Shown one piece after another: positions 1-7,743 of a stretch of DNA of 16,315 nucleotides. Position numbers and translations under genes: made by a program. The notes beneath the pieces were generated by a model. That model saw only the letters and a list, made by a program, of their open reading frames with translations, had not been told where the DNA came from and ran no database searches. Positions within the stretch are counted from its first letter, which is position 1. Each line of letters starts with the position of its first letter. Source of the DNA: an uncultured Collinsella sp. (GTDB lineage: Bacteria; Actinomycetota; Coriobacteriia; Coriobacteriales; Coriobacteriaceae). The DNA lies in assembly GCA_900544755.1 (NCBI GenBank), contig UQWQ01000050.1, positions 1 to 16,315 on the forward strand, written 5' to 3'.

Positions 1-96
1 CAGCCTTGCTCATTGACCCTCCTGTCAGTCGCCTATAAGCGAGATTCATTGTAGCCCAGGCGCAAGCGGCCCCACAGCCCTAACATAAGCCCTCAT

Positions 97-116
97 TTTC
101 TGACATATGCCAGAAA
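97..116. promoter_or_regulatory. Operator-like dyad 1 upstream of the DUF134-NifX gene
   Basis: A 20-bp inverted repeat centred at 106.5 around CATATG, with 9 of 10 symmetric base pairs; the only mismatch is the A103/C110 pair. Its right-hand 14 bases (101-114, TGACATATGCCAGA) recur at 154-167 with one change. It lies about 14 bp upstream of the candidate -35 box. The symmetric sequence and its repetition suggest a dimeric helix-turn-helix protein binds here, most simply the DUF134 product encoded just downstream (inference). A weaker copy, TAACATAAGCC at 81-91, matches 9 of 11 bases and lies 20 bp away. Confidence 0.55.
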
Positions 117-120
117 TTCC

Positions 121-148
121 TTGCGTAAATCCGCACGGTCGTTATTCT
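121..148 (+). promoter_or_regulatory. Candidate promoter of the DUF134-NifX gene
   Basis: A weak sigma-70-like pair: TTGCGT at 121-126 and TATTCT at 143-148, separated by 16 bp. Transcription would start near 155, inside the second dyad, leaving a leader of about 25 nt that contains the GGAG ribosome site at 171-174. The placement between two operator-like dyads fits a repressible promoter. The boxes match consensus poorly, and a second TTGACA at 153-158 is too close to the ATG to serve as a -35 box. Confidence 0.3.
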
Positions 149-153
149 ATTGT

Positions 154-165
154 TGACATATGTCA
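154..165. promoter_or_regulatory. Operator-like dyad 2 (perfect 12-bp palindrome)
   Basis: TGACATATGTCA is a perfect palindrome centred at 159.5. It is followed by GA, so that 154-167 repeats dyad 1 with 13 of 14 bases identical. The centres are 53 bp apart, close to five helical turns, so two bound dimers would face the same side of the DNA. The site ends 14 bp before the ATG at 180 and would cover the predicted transcription start. Autoregulation by the adjacent protein is inferred. Confidence 0.6.
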
Positions 166-179
166 GATATGGAGAGTGT

Positions 180-944
180 ATGGCAGGAAGACGTGAAAAA
201 TTGCGCCGCGTCGGGATCATCCCCGAATATCGCGGTTTTACCCCCGATGGCCTTGCCAGCGGAGAGGCCATCGACATGACGGTCGACGAACTCGAGGTCC
301 TGCGGCTATGCGACCTGGAAGGCCTCAATCAGGAGGCCGTCGCAAAGCACATGGGCATCGCGCGCGCCACGGTGGCGGCAATTTGCAGCCGAGCGCATCG
401 CAAGGTGGCAAATGCGCTGGTCAATGGTCGGGCGCTCATCATCGAGGGCGGCAATATCGCGTACTCCCCCATCACCACAACGACGGCCGTATGGCCAGCA
501 AAGGAGATCGGCACCATGAGAGTGGCAACCACGTATGACAACGGCAACATCTTTATGCACTTTGGCCGCAGCGAGCAGTTCAAGATCTACGACATTCAGG
601 ACGGCAAGGTGCTCAGCGAGCAGGTCGTGGGCACCGGCGGCACCGGCCACGGTGCCCTTGCGGGCCTGCTCGCCAACGGCGGCGTGGACACGCTCATCTG
701 CGGCGGCATCGGCGGTGGCGCTATCAACGCGCTTGCCCAAGCCGGCATCACGGTATACGCGGGTGCCCAAGGCAGCTGCGACGCTTGCGTCGAGGCCCTT
801 ATCGCCGGCACGCTCGCACAGAACGGCGAGGCCACGTGCGGCTGCCACGGCCACGACCACGAGCACACTCACGAGCATGGCGATTCCTGCGGCTGCCACG
901 GCCATCACGAGCACGAGGGCCACGAGGGCTGCGGCTGCCACTAA
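180..944 (+). CDS. DUF134 (UPF0251) HTH - NifX/NifB-domain fusion protein with His/Cys-rich tail
   Basis: 254 residues. Residues about 1-95 match the UPF0251/DUF134 family: the conserved MTVDELEVLRLCDLEGLNQE stretch, then a helix-turn-helix at about 48-75 and a VNGRALIIEGG end. Residues about 113-216 match the NifX/NifB C-terminal family that binds iron-molybdenum cofactor precursors, with HFGRSEQFKIYD, GHGALAGLL and LICGGIGGGAINAL; a CxxC (C200, C203) is present. The last 36 residues hold 12 His and 6 Cys in three CGCH units, suggesting metal binding. The ATG at 180 is chosen over an upstream TTG at 150 because GGAG at 171-174 is well spaced and the TTG lies before dyad 2. No other nif-like gene is present, so nitrogen fixation is not implied; a metal- or redox-responsive autoregulator is a guess. 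The domain calls are secure, the function is not. Confidence 0.9.
   Translation: MAGRREKLRRVGIIPEYRGFTPDGLASGEAIDMTVDELEVLRLCDLEGLNQEAVAKHMGIARATVAAICSRAHRKVANALVNGRALIIEGGNIAYSPITTTTAVWPAKEIGTMRVATTYDNGNIFMHFGRSEQFKIYDIQDGKVLSEQVVGTGGTGHGALAGLLANGGVDTLICGGIGGGAINALAQAGITVYAGAQGSCDACVEALIAGTLAQNGEATCGCHGHDHEHTHEHGDSCGCHGHHEHEGHEGCGCH
837..941 (+). repeat. Internal repeats encoding the CGCH metal-binding-like tail
   Basis: TGCGGCTGCCACGGCCA occurs at 837-853 and again, unchanged, at 888-904; the first 12 bases recur at 930-941. Each copy encodes a CGCH unit, separated by His/Glu-rich spacers. The identity at the DNA level suggests the tail grew by short duplications. Confidence 0.8.
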
Positions 945-1005
945 CGGCACGGCACCGCGAGCTCGGGGCGCGACGCCAAACGCAACCCAACAAACAAAGC
1001 CAACA

Positions 1006-1041
1006 GCAAAGGCCACCCGGTAGCTTCCGAGCGGCCTTTGC
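1006..1041 (-). terminator. Intrinsic terminator between ffh and the convergent gene
   Basis: On the minus strand the arms AAAGGCCGCTCGG and CCGGGTGGCCTTT form a continuous 13-bp stem with two G-U pairs and the loop AAGCTA; flanking GC/GC bases extend it to 15 bp. A T-rich but interrupted tail follows. The two G-U pairs become mismatches on the plus strand, so the structure fits ffh transcription better, although it may work both ways between these convergent genes. A small AGCTG/CAGCT hairpin (1049-1064) directly after the ffh stop precedes it. Confidence 0.75.
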
Positions 1042-1064
1042 CATATCAAGCTGGAATTACAGCT

Positions 1065-2540
1065 CTATTTCTTATTGCGCATCTGCGCTTCCATCTGGCG
1101 CAGCAGCTCCATATCGGACTTGGGACCGCCCATTCCCAAGCCGCCCATGCCGCCCAGACCCATAGCATCCAGGCCGGGGATATTGGGCATGCGCATCTTT
1201 TTGCCCTTCTTACCCTTTTTGCCCTTTTTGCCGCCGGCCTGTGCCTGATTGGCCATCGTGCGCATGCGGCCCATCATCTTATTCATCTCGCCCCACTGCT
1301 TCATAAGGCCGTTGACCTCGGTGGGGGTTACGCCGGCTCCCTTGGCAATGCGGGCGCGGCGCTGGCCGTTGATGATGGAGGGGCGCAGGCGTTCCTCCTT
1401 GGTCATCGACATAATGATGGCCTCGTTCTTGTCGAAGATGCCCTCGTCCAGGTTGCCGCCCATCTGGTTGAGCGCGCGCTGGCCACCGGGGAGCATGCCG
1501 AGAATGCCCTTCATGCCGCCCATCTTCTTAACGGCTTTCATCTGGTCGAGCATGTCGTTCATGGTAAAGCCCTCGCGCAGCATGCGCTCGGCGGCCTCGA
1601 GCTGCTCGGCATCGGCGGCCTCCTGGGCCTTCTCGATGATGCCGACGACGTCGCCCATGCCCAAGATTCGCTTGGCCATACGGTCGGGGTAGAACGGCTC
1701 CAGCGAATCGGGCTTCTCGCCCATGCTCACAAACTTGATGGGCTTACCGGTCACCTGGCGCACCGAAAGTGCGCCACCGCCACGGGCATCGCCGTCGAGC
1801 TTGGAGATGATCACGCCGTCAAAGTCGGTGCGCTCGGCGAAGGTCGAGACGACGTTGACGATATCCTGGCCGGTCATGGCATCGACGACCATCAGCACCT
1901 GATCGGGCTTGACGGCCTTCTTGATGTCCACGGCTTCCTGCATCATCTGCTCGTCGATCTGCAAACGACCGGCGGTATCGACGATGACCACGTCACGCAG
2001 GTGGTCGACGGCCTCCTGAATAGCGCCCTTGGCGATGTCGACCGGGTGTGCACCGTCGCCACGGAAGACCGGCACGCCGATCTCTCCGCCAAGCGTGGCT
2101 AGCTGGTCGGCTGCGGCGGGACGGTAGACGTCGCACGCGGCGAGCAGCGGCGAGCGGCCCTGCTTCTTGAGCAGGTAGGCAAGCTTTACGGCAGCCGTGG
2201 TCTTACCGGAGCCCTGCAGGCCCACGAGCATGATGACATTAGGAATGCGGTTACTAAAAACGAGCTTGCTCTCGGTGGAGCCGAGCATCTCGGTAAGCTC
2301 GTCGAGCACGATCTTGACGACGTTTTGCGCCGGCGACAGCGACTCCATGACCTCGGCGGTCATACAGCGCTCCTTGGTCTTGGCGACGAACTCCTTGACA
2401 ACCTTAAAGTTGACGTCGGCTTCGAGCAGCGCCATGCGAATATCGCGCATGGCCGAGGTGATGTCGGCCTCGGTCAGCTTACCCTTGCCACGCAGGCGGT
2501 CAAATGTGTCGTTGAGGCGATCGCTCAGGGAATCAAACAC
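1065..2540 (-). CDS. ffh: Signal recognition particle protein Ffh (SRP54), GTPase
   Basis: Ffh binds 4.5S RNA and signal sequences of nascent membrane proteins and delivers ribosomes to FtsY. The N domain (about 1-95) is followed by the G domain: GLQGSGKTT (107-115), DVYRPAAADQL, DTAGRL (about 188-193) and TKLDG-like SKLDG (about 246-250). The M domain from about 300 is Met-rich and contains GMKGILGMLPGG and the RNA-binding segment around RPSIINGQRRARIAKGAG. A Lys-Gly tract (four KK pairs separated by G, about 437-447) and a Gly/Met-rich tail end the protein. The length of 491 is slightly above the usual 440-480 because of this tail. The start is GTG at 2540, set by AAGGAG six bases upstream; this site overlaps the ftsY stop codon, so the two genes are probably translationally coupled. 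Last gene of the minus-strand cluster. The 4.5S RNA gene is not in the window. Confidence 0.98.
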   Translation of the reverse strand: MFDSLSDRLNDTFDRLRGKGKLTEADITSAMRDIRMALLEADVNFKVVKEFVAKTKERCMTAEVMESLSPAQNVVKIVLDELTEMLGSTESKLVFSNRIPNVIMLVGLQGSGKTTAAVKLAYLLKKQGRSPLLAACDVYRPAAADQLATLGGEIGVPVFRGDGAHPVDIAKGAIQEAVDHLRDVVIVDTAGRLQIDEQMMQEAVDIKKAVKPDQVLMVVDAMTGQDIVNVVSTFAERTDFDGVIISKLDGDARGGGALSVRQVTGKPIKFVSMGEKPDSLEPFYPDRMAKRILGMGDVVGIIEKAQEAADAEQLEAAERMLREGFTMNDMLDQMKAVKKMGGMKGILGMLPGGQRALNQMGGNLDEGIFDKNEAIIMSMTKEERLRPSIINGQRRARIAKGAGVTPTEVNGLMKQWGEMNKMMGRMRTMANQAQAGGKKGKKGKKGKKMRMPNIPGLDAMGLGGMGGLGMGGPKSDMELLRQMEAQMRNKK

Positions 2541-2550
2541 TAGTCACTCC

Positions 2551-3468
2551 TTAATTGGACTCGCCCACCAGGGCGCGGCAGAAATCTTTGGCGTTAAACT
2601 CCTGCAGATCATCGACCTGCTCGCCCACGCCGATGCGAAGGATCGGGAGCTTGAGCTTCTCGGCCACGGCCATGGCTATACCGCCCTTAGCCGTGCCGTC
2701 CAGCTTAGTCATGATCATACCGTCCAGGCCCAGCGCCTCGTTAAACTCGAGCGCCTGGTTCAGACCGTTCTGACCAGTGGCGGCATCGATCACAAGCACG
2801 ACCGAGACCGGCATGGGACCGGCGGCCATATTGGCGGCGCGCTTACGGGTCACATTGACCACCTTGGCGAGCTCGCGCATGAGCTCGGGGCTCGTGTGCA
2901 GACGGCCGGCGGTATCGATGAGCACCAGGTCGCTGCCGCGCCTGTCGGCCTCGTCGAGCACGTCGTAACAAACGCTCGCCGGGTCGGAGCCGCGGTCGCG
3001 CTTGATGACGGGAACACCGGCGCGCTGGCCCCACACATCGAGCTGCTCGATGGCGGCGGCGCGGAAGGTATCGGCCGAACCGATCACGACATTCTTGCCG
3101 CGGGAAGCCATGGCGCTCGCAATCTTGCCGACCGTCGTGGTCTTGCCGGCACCGTTGATGCCCACAAACAGCACGCAGCTCGGCGTATCGGAGAACGGAT
3201 CGCGCTCGATGGGCACAAAGTGCTGCTCAAGCTGCTCGGCCAGAGCGCGGCGAAGCTGCGGAGCGGTCTTGAGGTTCTTCTTGGCGGCTGTCTCGCGCAG
3301 GTCATCGGAGACCTGAATGGCGACCTCGGCACCCATGTCACCCATAACGAGGGTGTCCTCAAGGTCCTCCCAAAAATCCTCGTCGACCTCGCCGCCAAAG
3401 TAGAAGACCTCGTTGAGGGCCTCGCGGCTGCGCTCAAGTCCGCGCGAGAGAGCGTCAAAGAATCCCAT
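2551..3468 (-). CDS. ftsY: Signal recognition particle receptor FtsY, GTPase
   Basis: FtsY is the membrane-associated SRP receptor that forms a GTP-dependent heterodimer with Ffh. Visible motifs are GINGAGKTT (103-111), DTFRAAAIEQL (133-143), DTAGRL (185-190) and TKLDGTAKGG (254-263). At 305 residues it is a minimal NG-only form: the long acidic A domain of the E. coli protein is absent, and the N-terminal MGFFDALSRGLERSREALNEVFYF looks like the amphipathic membrane-targeting helix. The ATG at 3468 overlaps the smc TAA stop by one base (TAATG), and ffh starts 10 bp after the stop. The ylxM gene that lies between ftsY and ffh in Bacillus is absent. Confidence 0.98.
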   Translation of the reverse strand: MGFFDALSRGLERSREALNEVFYFGGEVDEDFWEDLEDTLVMGDMGAEVAIQVSDDLRETAAKKNLKTAPQLRRALAEQLEQHFVPIERDPFSDTPSCVLFVGINGAGKTTTVGKIASAMASRGKNVVIGSADTFRAAAIEQLDVWGQRAGVPVIKRDRGSDPASVCYDVLDEADRRGSDLVLIDTAGRLHTSPELMRELAKVVNVTRKRAANMAAGPMPVSVVLVIDAATGQNGLNQALEFNEALGLDGMIMTKLDGTAKGGIAMAVAEKLKLPILRIGVGEQVDDLQEFNAKDFCRALVGESN

Positions 3469-6400
3469 TATGCATTCACGACCTTTCCGGTTTCGCGATC
3501 GAGTTTTTGCGAGACGACGCGGCTGACGCCGTCGGCTTGCATCGAGACGCCATAGAGAACGTCAGCGTCCTCCATAGTACGGCGCTGATGCGAAATGACC
3601 AAGAGCTGCGTATCGGAACGCAACACGTCGAGCGCGCCGATGAGCTTGGACAGGTTGGCGTCGTCAAGTGCCGCCTCGACCTCGTCCAGCACATAGAACG
3701 GCACCGTGCGCGTGCGGTACACGGCAAAGAGCAGGGCGAGTGCCGTCAGACTCTTCTCGCCGCCCGACATGAGCATCATCTTGGTGATGCGCTTGCCGCG
3801 CGGCTGCGCCACGACCTCGATACCCGTCTCGGCCGGATGCTCAGGATCGGTCATCTCCAGATGAGCCTGGCCACCCGGGAACAGCATAGCGAAGATCTCG
3901 CGGAAGTTCGCGTCGACCTTCTCAAACGTCACAAGGAACGCCTTGCGCATCTTGCGATCAATAGCCACCGTGATCTTGGTGAGCGCCTTACGCGCGCTCT
4001 CCAGATCGGCCAGCTGCCCCTCGATGTAATCGGCGCGGCGCTTGAGCTGCTCGTACTCCTCCATGGCAACTTGGTTCACGGGACCAAGGTTGTTGATCTG
4101 GCGCACAAGCTGGTTGAGCTCGCGCTCGGCGGCATCGCGGTCCGTGGGCGCGGGAAGCATGAGCGCTTCCTCGAGTACCGTGTTGCCATCGGCGGTAATG
4201 GCCTTAATGGCGGCCTCTACCTGCACCTCGAGCTTGCCACGCGCGACCTTAAACTCGTTTTGCGTGGCGGTGGCGGTATCGACCTTCTCCTTAGCGCGGG
4301 CAACCTCTGCCTTGGCATCCTCGATGGTCTTCTTGAGCGAAGCGGAGTCCGCCTCCTCCAGAGAGGCCTGGTCACGCAGACGCGCTGCCCAATCCGACGC
4401 GCGCTCCAGCAGGGCCGAATAGCGCTCGTGCATGGGATCGACGCGCAGGCGCAGCAGCTCGAGTGAGCGCGAGGCCTGGCGTGTTCCGCGGATACGGCGG
4501 TCGATGCCCTCCAGGCGATGCTCCAGATCGGGTACTCGGCCCTTCAGAGAACGAAGGCGCTCGCTCGTCTGGGCCAGGCGGACCTTGGCATCGGCGAGCT
4601 TGCCGGCGGCCTCGGAATCGTCACGGCGAACGCGGTCGAGTTCGTCGTTGGCTTCGGCAATCTGAAGGCCAAGATCGCTTGCCTGCGCTCGGGCCTCGTC
4701 ACGCGAGCGGGTGAGCTCGTCCACGCGCGGGCGCGCAGCGCGAACGGCCTCGGCGGCCTGCTCGCGGCGCTTGGAGATGCGCACGCGCTCGACCTCGGCG
4801 TTGTTGGCGCTTTGCTCCAGGCGGCCAATCTCGGAGAGCAGCGAGCGGCGCTCGCCCTCAAGACGGGCGATCTCGCCGGCGGCATCGCCCTCAGCGGCAC
4901 GCGCCTCTTCGACGGCCGCATTGGCCTCGACGACCTGATCCGACACATGCTCAAACACAGCAGCCAGATCGGGCTCCAGGCCCTCCAGCTCGCGAATGCG
5001 ACGCTTGCGCTCCAAGGCACCCGACGCCTCGCCGGCGTCGAGGCCCACACGCACCAGGCCGCCGCAGGCGACGCGGGCGCCATCGGGGGTCACGTAAGTC
5101 ACGCCGTCAACGACAGGCGCGGCCAGCGCAGCCGCCAAGTCGTCGACAACGTAATAGCCGCCGAGCAGCGCCTCGACAACCGGGCCATAGCCGGCGCGTA
5201 CGGACAGGCGATCGACCAGGCGGGAACCGGCAGCGCCCTTAGCGGCAGCAGAGGCGCTCACACCGCGCGCCACCAGCAGCGCCTCGCCCGAGGCCTTCTT
5301 CTGGTCCAGAGCGGCACGACCGGCACGCTCAAGCGCGGACGTATCGTCGAACAGCAGCGCATCGATATCGCCGGCAAGCAGCTGCTCCACCAGACCCTCG
5401 AGCTCACGAGGGGCCTCGAGCACGTCGCCCAGACGACCCGAGACATCGTCGCCCAGTACACCCACCAGACAGCTCACGAGCGGCGAGCTGTCGGCCATGC
5501 GGGCATCGAGTTTCTTTTGGCTAGCAAGCTCCGAGCGCACCTCGGACAGTTTGTTGCGCGCCTCGCTCTCGCGGGCACGCAAGTCCTTAAGGGCTGCACG
5601 GGCGACCTCGGTAGCCTCGCGCGCATCGTTCTGGGCCTGACGAGCCGCCTCAAGGGCACTCTCAAGCTCCTCAGCACGGTCGCGACGGCTATCAAGCGAT
5701 GCTGTAACCTCCTCGAGCTGTTCATCAATCTGCTCCAGGCGCGAGGCGTACATGTTGTCCTCGACCTCGGCGTTGCTCAGCGAGTCCTTCACCTTGGCGA
5801 GTTCGAGCGCCGCGTTATCGGCCACACGCTGCACACCGCGTTGCTCACGCGTAAGCTGCGAAATCTGATTGTCGAGCGCCACGCGCCGCTCGTGGAGCTC
5901 AGCGGCGGCAGGACCAGCGGCGTCAACGTCCTCCTGGGCCTGCATGTGCGCGCCGGTCACTTCCTCAAGCTGTGCACGCGCGTCCTCGAGCTCCTCGACC
6001 ACGCGACGACGCTGATGCTCGGAGCTCGAGATCTGGCCACGCATGTCGGACAGGCGCGACACCATGTTGTGGCCCTTTTCCTCGAGCAGGCGCATATCGG
6101 AGTTAATGCGGCCGACCACGTCTTGCATATGGCGGCGCTGCTCGCCCAGGTCGCCCACAAACAAGCCCTTTTCCTCGAGCATAACCTGGAGCTTCTCGAG
6201 CTCGCGTTCCTTTTCGCCCAAGCGGTACTGCGCAAGCTCCAGCTCGGCGGCACCTTCCTTGGAGCGGCTCTCCAAGTCGTTCCACTGCGACTGCAGCGAG
6301 CGCAGCTCGTCGACGGCTAGCATCTGCGTAAGCTCGTTCGCGCGCGAGGACAGCTCTTTGTACTTGCGCGCACGATCGACCTGACGCTCCAGAGGTCGCA

Positions 6401-7004
6401 GCTGACGGGCGATTTCCTTATTGATGTCGCGGGCACGCGTCAGGTGCTCGTCCATCGACTTAATCTTTTTGAGCGCACGCTCCTTGCGGCGCTTGTGCTT
6501 GGAGATGCCGGCGGCCTCCTCGATGAGGGCACGGCGCTCCTCGGGGCGGCTCTGCAAAATGGCGTCGAGCTTGCCCTGGCTGATGATGGAATGCGTATCC
6601 TTGCCCAGACCCGAATCGTGCAGGATGTCCTGAATGTCCATCAGGCGGCACGGACTCGAGTTGATGAGGTACTCGCTTTCGCCCGAGCGATACATGCGAC
6701 GGGTGATGGCGACCTCGTCAAAATCGACGGGCAGCATATGGTCCGAGTTATCGAGCACCAGCGTGACCTCGGCGACACCCACCGGCTTGCGCGCTGATGA
6801 GCCCGAGAAGATGACGTCCTCCATGGCCTGGCCGCGCAGCTGCTTGGCGCTCTGCTCGCCCAGGACCCACAGGATGGAGTCGGAGATGTTCGATTTTCCC
6901 GAGCCGTTGGGACCGACGATGACGGTCAGGCCCGGCTCAAACGTCATATGGGCGCGGTCGGCAAACGACTTGAACCCTTTGAGCGTGAGGGACTTGAGAT
7001 ACAC
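3468..7004 (-). CDS. smc: Chromosome segregation/condensation ATPase Smc
   Basis: 1178 residues, the normal full length for bacterial Smc, the ATPase core of the Smc-ScpAB complex that organises sister chromosomes. The N-terminal head begins MYLKSLTLKGFKSFADR, with Walker A GPNGSGKSN at 32-40 and a Q-loop region IISQGKLDAILQSRPEERR near 140-158. Two long Glu/Arg/Ala-rich coiled coils flank a Gly/Ala-rich hinge at about 508-660. The C-terminal head carries the ABC signature LMSGGEKSLTALAL (about 1080) and Walker B FYVLDEVEAALDDAN (about 1105). The start is GTG at 7004, preceded by GAGGAA. It sits 10 bp after rnc and overlaps ftsY by one base. ScpA and ScpB are not in the window. The apparent 600-codon frame on the opposite strand (4518-6320) is treated as a shadow of this gene. 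Confidence 0.98.
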   Translation of the reverse strand: MYLKSLTLKGFKSFADRAHMTFEPGLTVIVGPNGSGKSNISDSILWVLGEQSAKQLRGQAMEDVIFSGSSARKPVGVAEVTLVLDNSDHMLPVDFDEVAITRRMYRSGESEYLINSSPCRLMDIQDILHDSGLGKDTHSIISQGKLDAILQSRPEERRALIEEAAGISKHKRRKERALKKIKSMDEHLTRARDINKEIARQLRPLERQVDRARKYKELSSRANELTQMLAVDELRSLQSQWNDLESRSKEGAAELELAQYRLGEKERELEKLQVMLEEKGLFVGDLGEQRRHMQDVVGRINSDMRLLEEKGHNMVSRLSDMRGQISSSEHQRRRVVEELEDARAQLEEVTGAHMQAQEDVDAAGPAAAELHERRVALDNQISQLTREQRGVQRVADNAALELAKVKDSLSNAEVEDNMYASRLEQIDEQLEEVTASLDSRRDRAEELESALEAARQAQNDAREATEVARAALKDLRARESEARNKLSEVRSELASQKKLDARMADSSPLVSCLVGVLGDDVSGRLGDVLEAPRELEGLVEQLLAGDIDALLFDDTSALERAGRAALDQKKASGEALLVARGVSASAAAKGAAGSRLVDRLSVRAGYGPVVEALLGGYYVVDDLAAALAAPVVDGVTYVTPDGARVACGGLVRVGLDAGEASGALERKRRIRELEGLEPDLAAVFEHVSDQVVEANAAVEEARAAEGDAAGEIARLEGERRSLLSEIGRLEQSANNAEVERVRISKRREQAAEAVRAARPRVDELTRSRDEARAQASDLGLQIAEANDELDRVRRDDSEAAGKLADAKVRLAQTSERLRSLKGRVPDLEHRLEGIDRRIRGTRQASRSLELLRLRVDPMHERYSALLERASDWAARLRDQASLEEADSASLKKTIEDAKAEVARAKEKVDTATATQNEFKVARGKLEVQVEAAIKAITADGNTVLEEALMLPAPTDRDAAERELNQLVRQINNLGPVNQVAMEEYEQLKRRADYIEGQLADLESARKALTKITVAIDRKMRKAFLVTFEKVDANFREIFAMLFPGGQAHLEMTDPEHPAETGIEVVAQPRGKRITKMMLMSGGEKSLTALALLFAVYRTRTVPFYVLDEVEAALDDANLSKLIGALDVLRSDTQLLVISHQRRTMEDADVLYGVSMQADGVSRVVSQKLDRETGKVVNA

Positions 7005-7014
7005 GGTTCCTCGC

Positions 7015-7740
7015 TTAAACAGGCTTCTTGTTGAGAATCACGCCGTTGGTGGTATAGCCCATGCGGTCAAGTGCCTCGAGTGCAGCGGCTCCCTCGGCTT
7101 CCTTCTTTGAGGAGCCAGAGCCGCGACCCTGGCGAATACCATCGATCAACACCACGGCGGTAAAGGTGGGCGCATGCGCCGGGCCCTCGGAGCCAACGAG
7201 CTTATACGCCGGGGGTTCGTGACCGTCGGCTTGCACGCACTCCTGCAAAAACGACTTGGGGTTTGCAGGATGCTCGGCACGCTCGGAAGCCAAATGCGGC
7301 TTAAGCGTACGATGGATAAACTCCGCTGCGGCATCCCAGCCGGCATCCAGGTACAGCGCGCCCACGAGCGACTCGTAGACGTTCTCGAGCGCCGAATGCA
7401 GGCCGCGCGCACCGGTACCGGTCTCTGAGGCACCAAAGATGATGATGTCGTCGATGCCCAGCTCGTGGGACACTTCCGACAACGTGGCGCCCGAGACGAG
7501 CGACACCTTTAGGCGGGTGAGCTTGCCCTCGTCAAACTCCGGATAGGACTCAAACAGGGAGCGTGCGACCACGGCGCCCAAAATGGAATCGCCCAAAAAC
7601 TCCAAGCGCTCGTAGCTTGCCGAGACAGGCTGACCTTCGACGGCCGAAGGATGCGTAAGGGCCGCGCGCAGCAGCACCTTATTATTGAACTCGTGGCCCA
7701 GAATTTCCTGGGCGCGCGTAAGTCGTTCGGATAAAGCCAA
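7015..7740 (-). CDS. rnc: Ribonuclease III
   Basis: RNase III cleaves double-stranded RNA, including rRNA precursors. Residues 1-150 form the endonuclease domain with the signature YERLEFLGDSIL (43-54), supplying E44, E47 and D51. Residues about 160-225 form the dsRNA-binding domain (NPKSFLQECVQ, then TFTAVVLIDG and GSGSSKKEAEGAAALEAL). The length of 241 is typical. The second acidic motif, usually DxxE before a (I/L)GA stretch, reads NVYESLVGALYLD (120-132): N120 stands where the metal-binding Asp is expected, while E123 is kept. The start is TTG at 7740, supported by GGAGG eight bases upstream and a 3-bp gap after acpP. Position between acpP and smc matches Bacillus. Confidence 0.95.
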   Translation of the reverse strand: MALSERLTRAQEILGHEFNNKVLLRAALTHPSAVEGQPVSASYERLEFLGDSILGAVVARSLFESYPEFDEGKLTRLKVSLVSGATLSEVSHELGIDDIIIFGASETGTGARGLHSALENVYESLVGALYLDAGWDAAAEFIHRTLKPHLASERAEHPANPKSFLQECVQADGHEPPAYKLVGSEGPAHAPTFTAVVLIDGIRQGRGSGSSKKEAEGAAALEALDRMGYTTNGVILNKKPV

Positions 7741-7743
7741 GAC

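Noticed and set aside
1..60. TTGACC (13-18) and TATAAG (34-39) as a promoter at the left edge
   Set aside because: The spacing is only 15 bp and it would give a leader of more than 130 nt through both dyads; kept only as a remote possibility.
180..944. Nitrogen-fixation gene
   Set aside because: The NifX-like domain occurs in many non-fixing anaerobes and no nifHDK, nifB or nifE/N is visible here.
306..1049. A 247-codon frame on the minus strand across the DUF134-NifX gene
   Set aside because: It is antisense to a gene with clear family motifs, runs through the terminator, and has the low-complexity Ala/Val/Arg composition expected of a GC-rich shadow frame.
1198..1236. A-rich repeats encoding the Ffh Lys-Gly tract as a programmed frameshift site
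   Set aside because: The repeats read C-AAA-AAG, not a true slippery A-AAA-AAG heptamer, and no overlapping frame of interest follows.
4518..6320. A 600-codon plus-strand frame opposite smc
   Set aside because: Its composition mirrors the Glu/Arg/Ala-rich coiled coil on the other strand; it shows no motif of its own and no ribosome site was identified.
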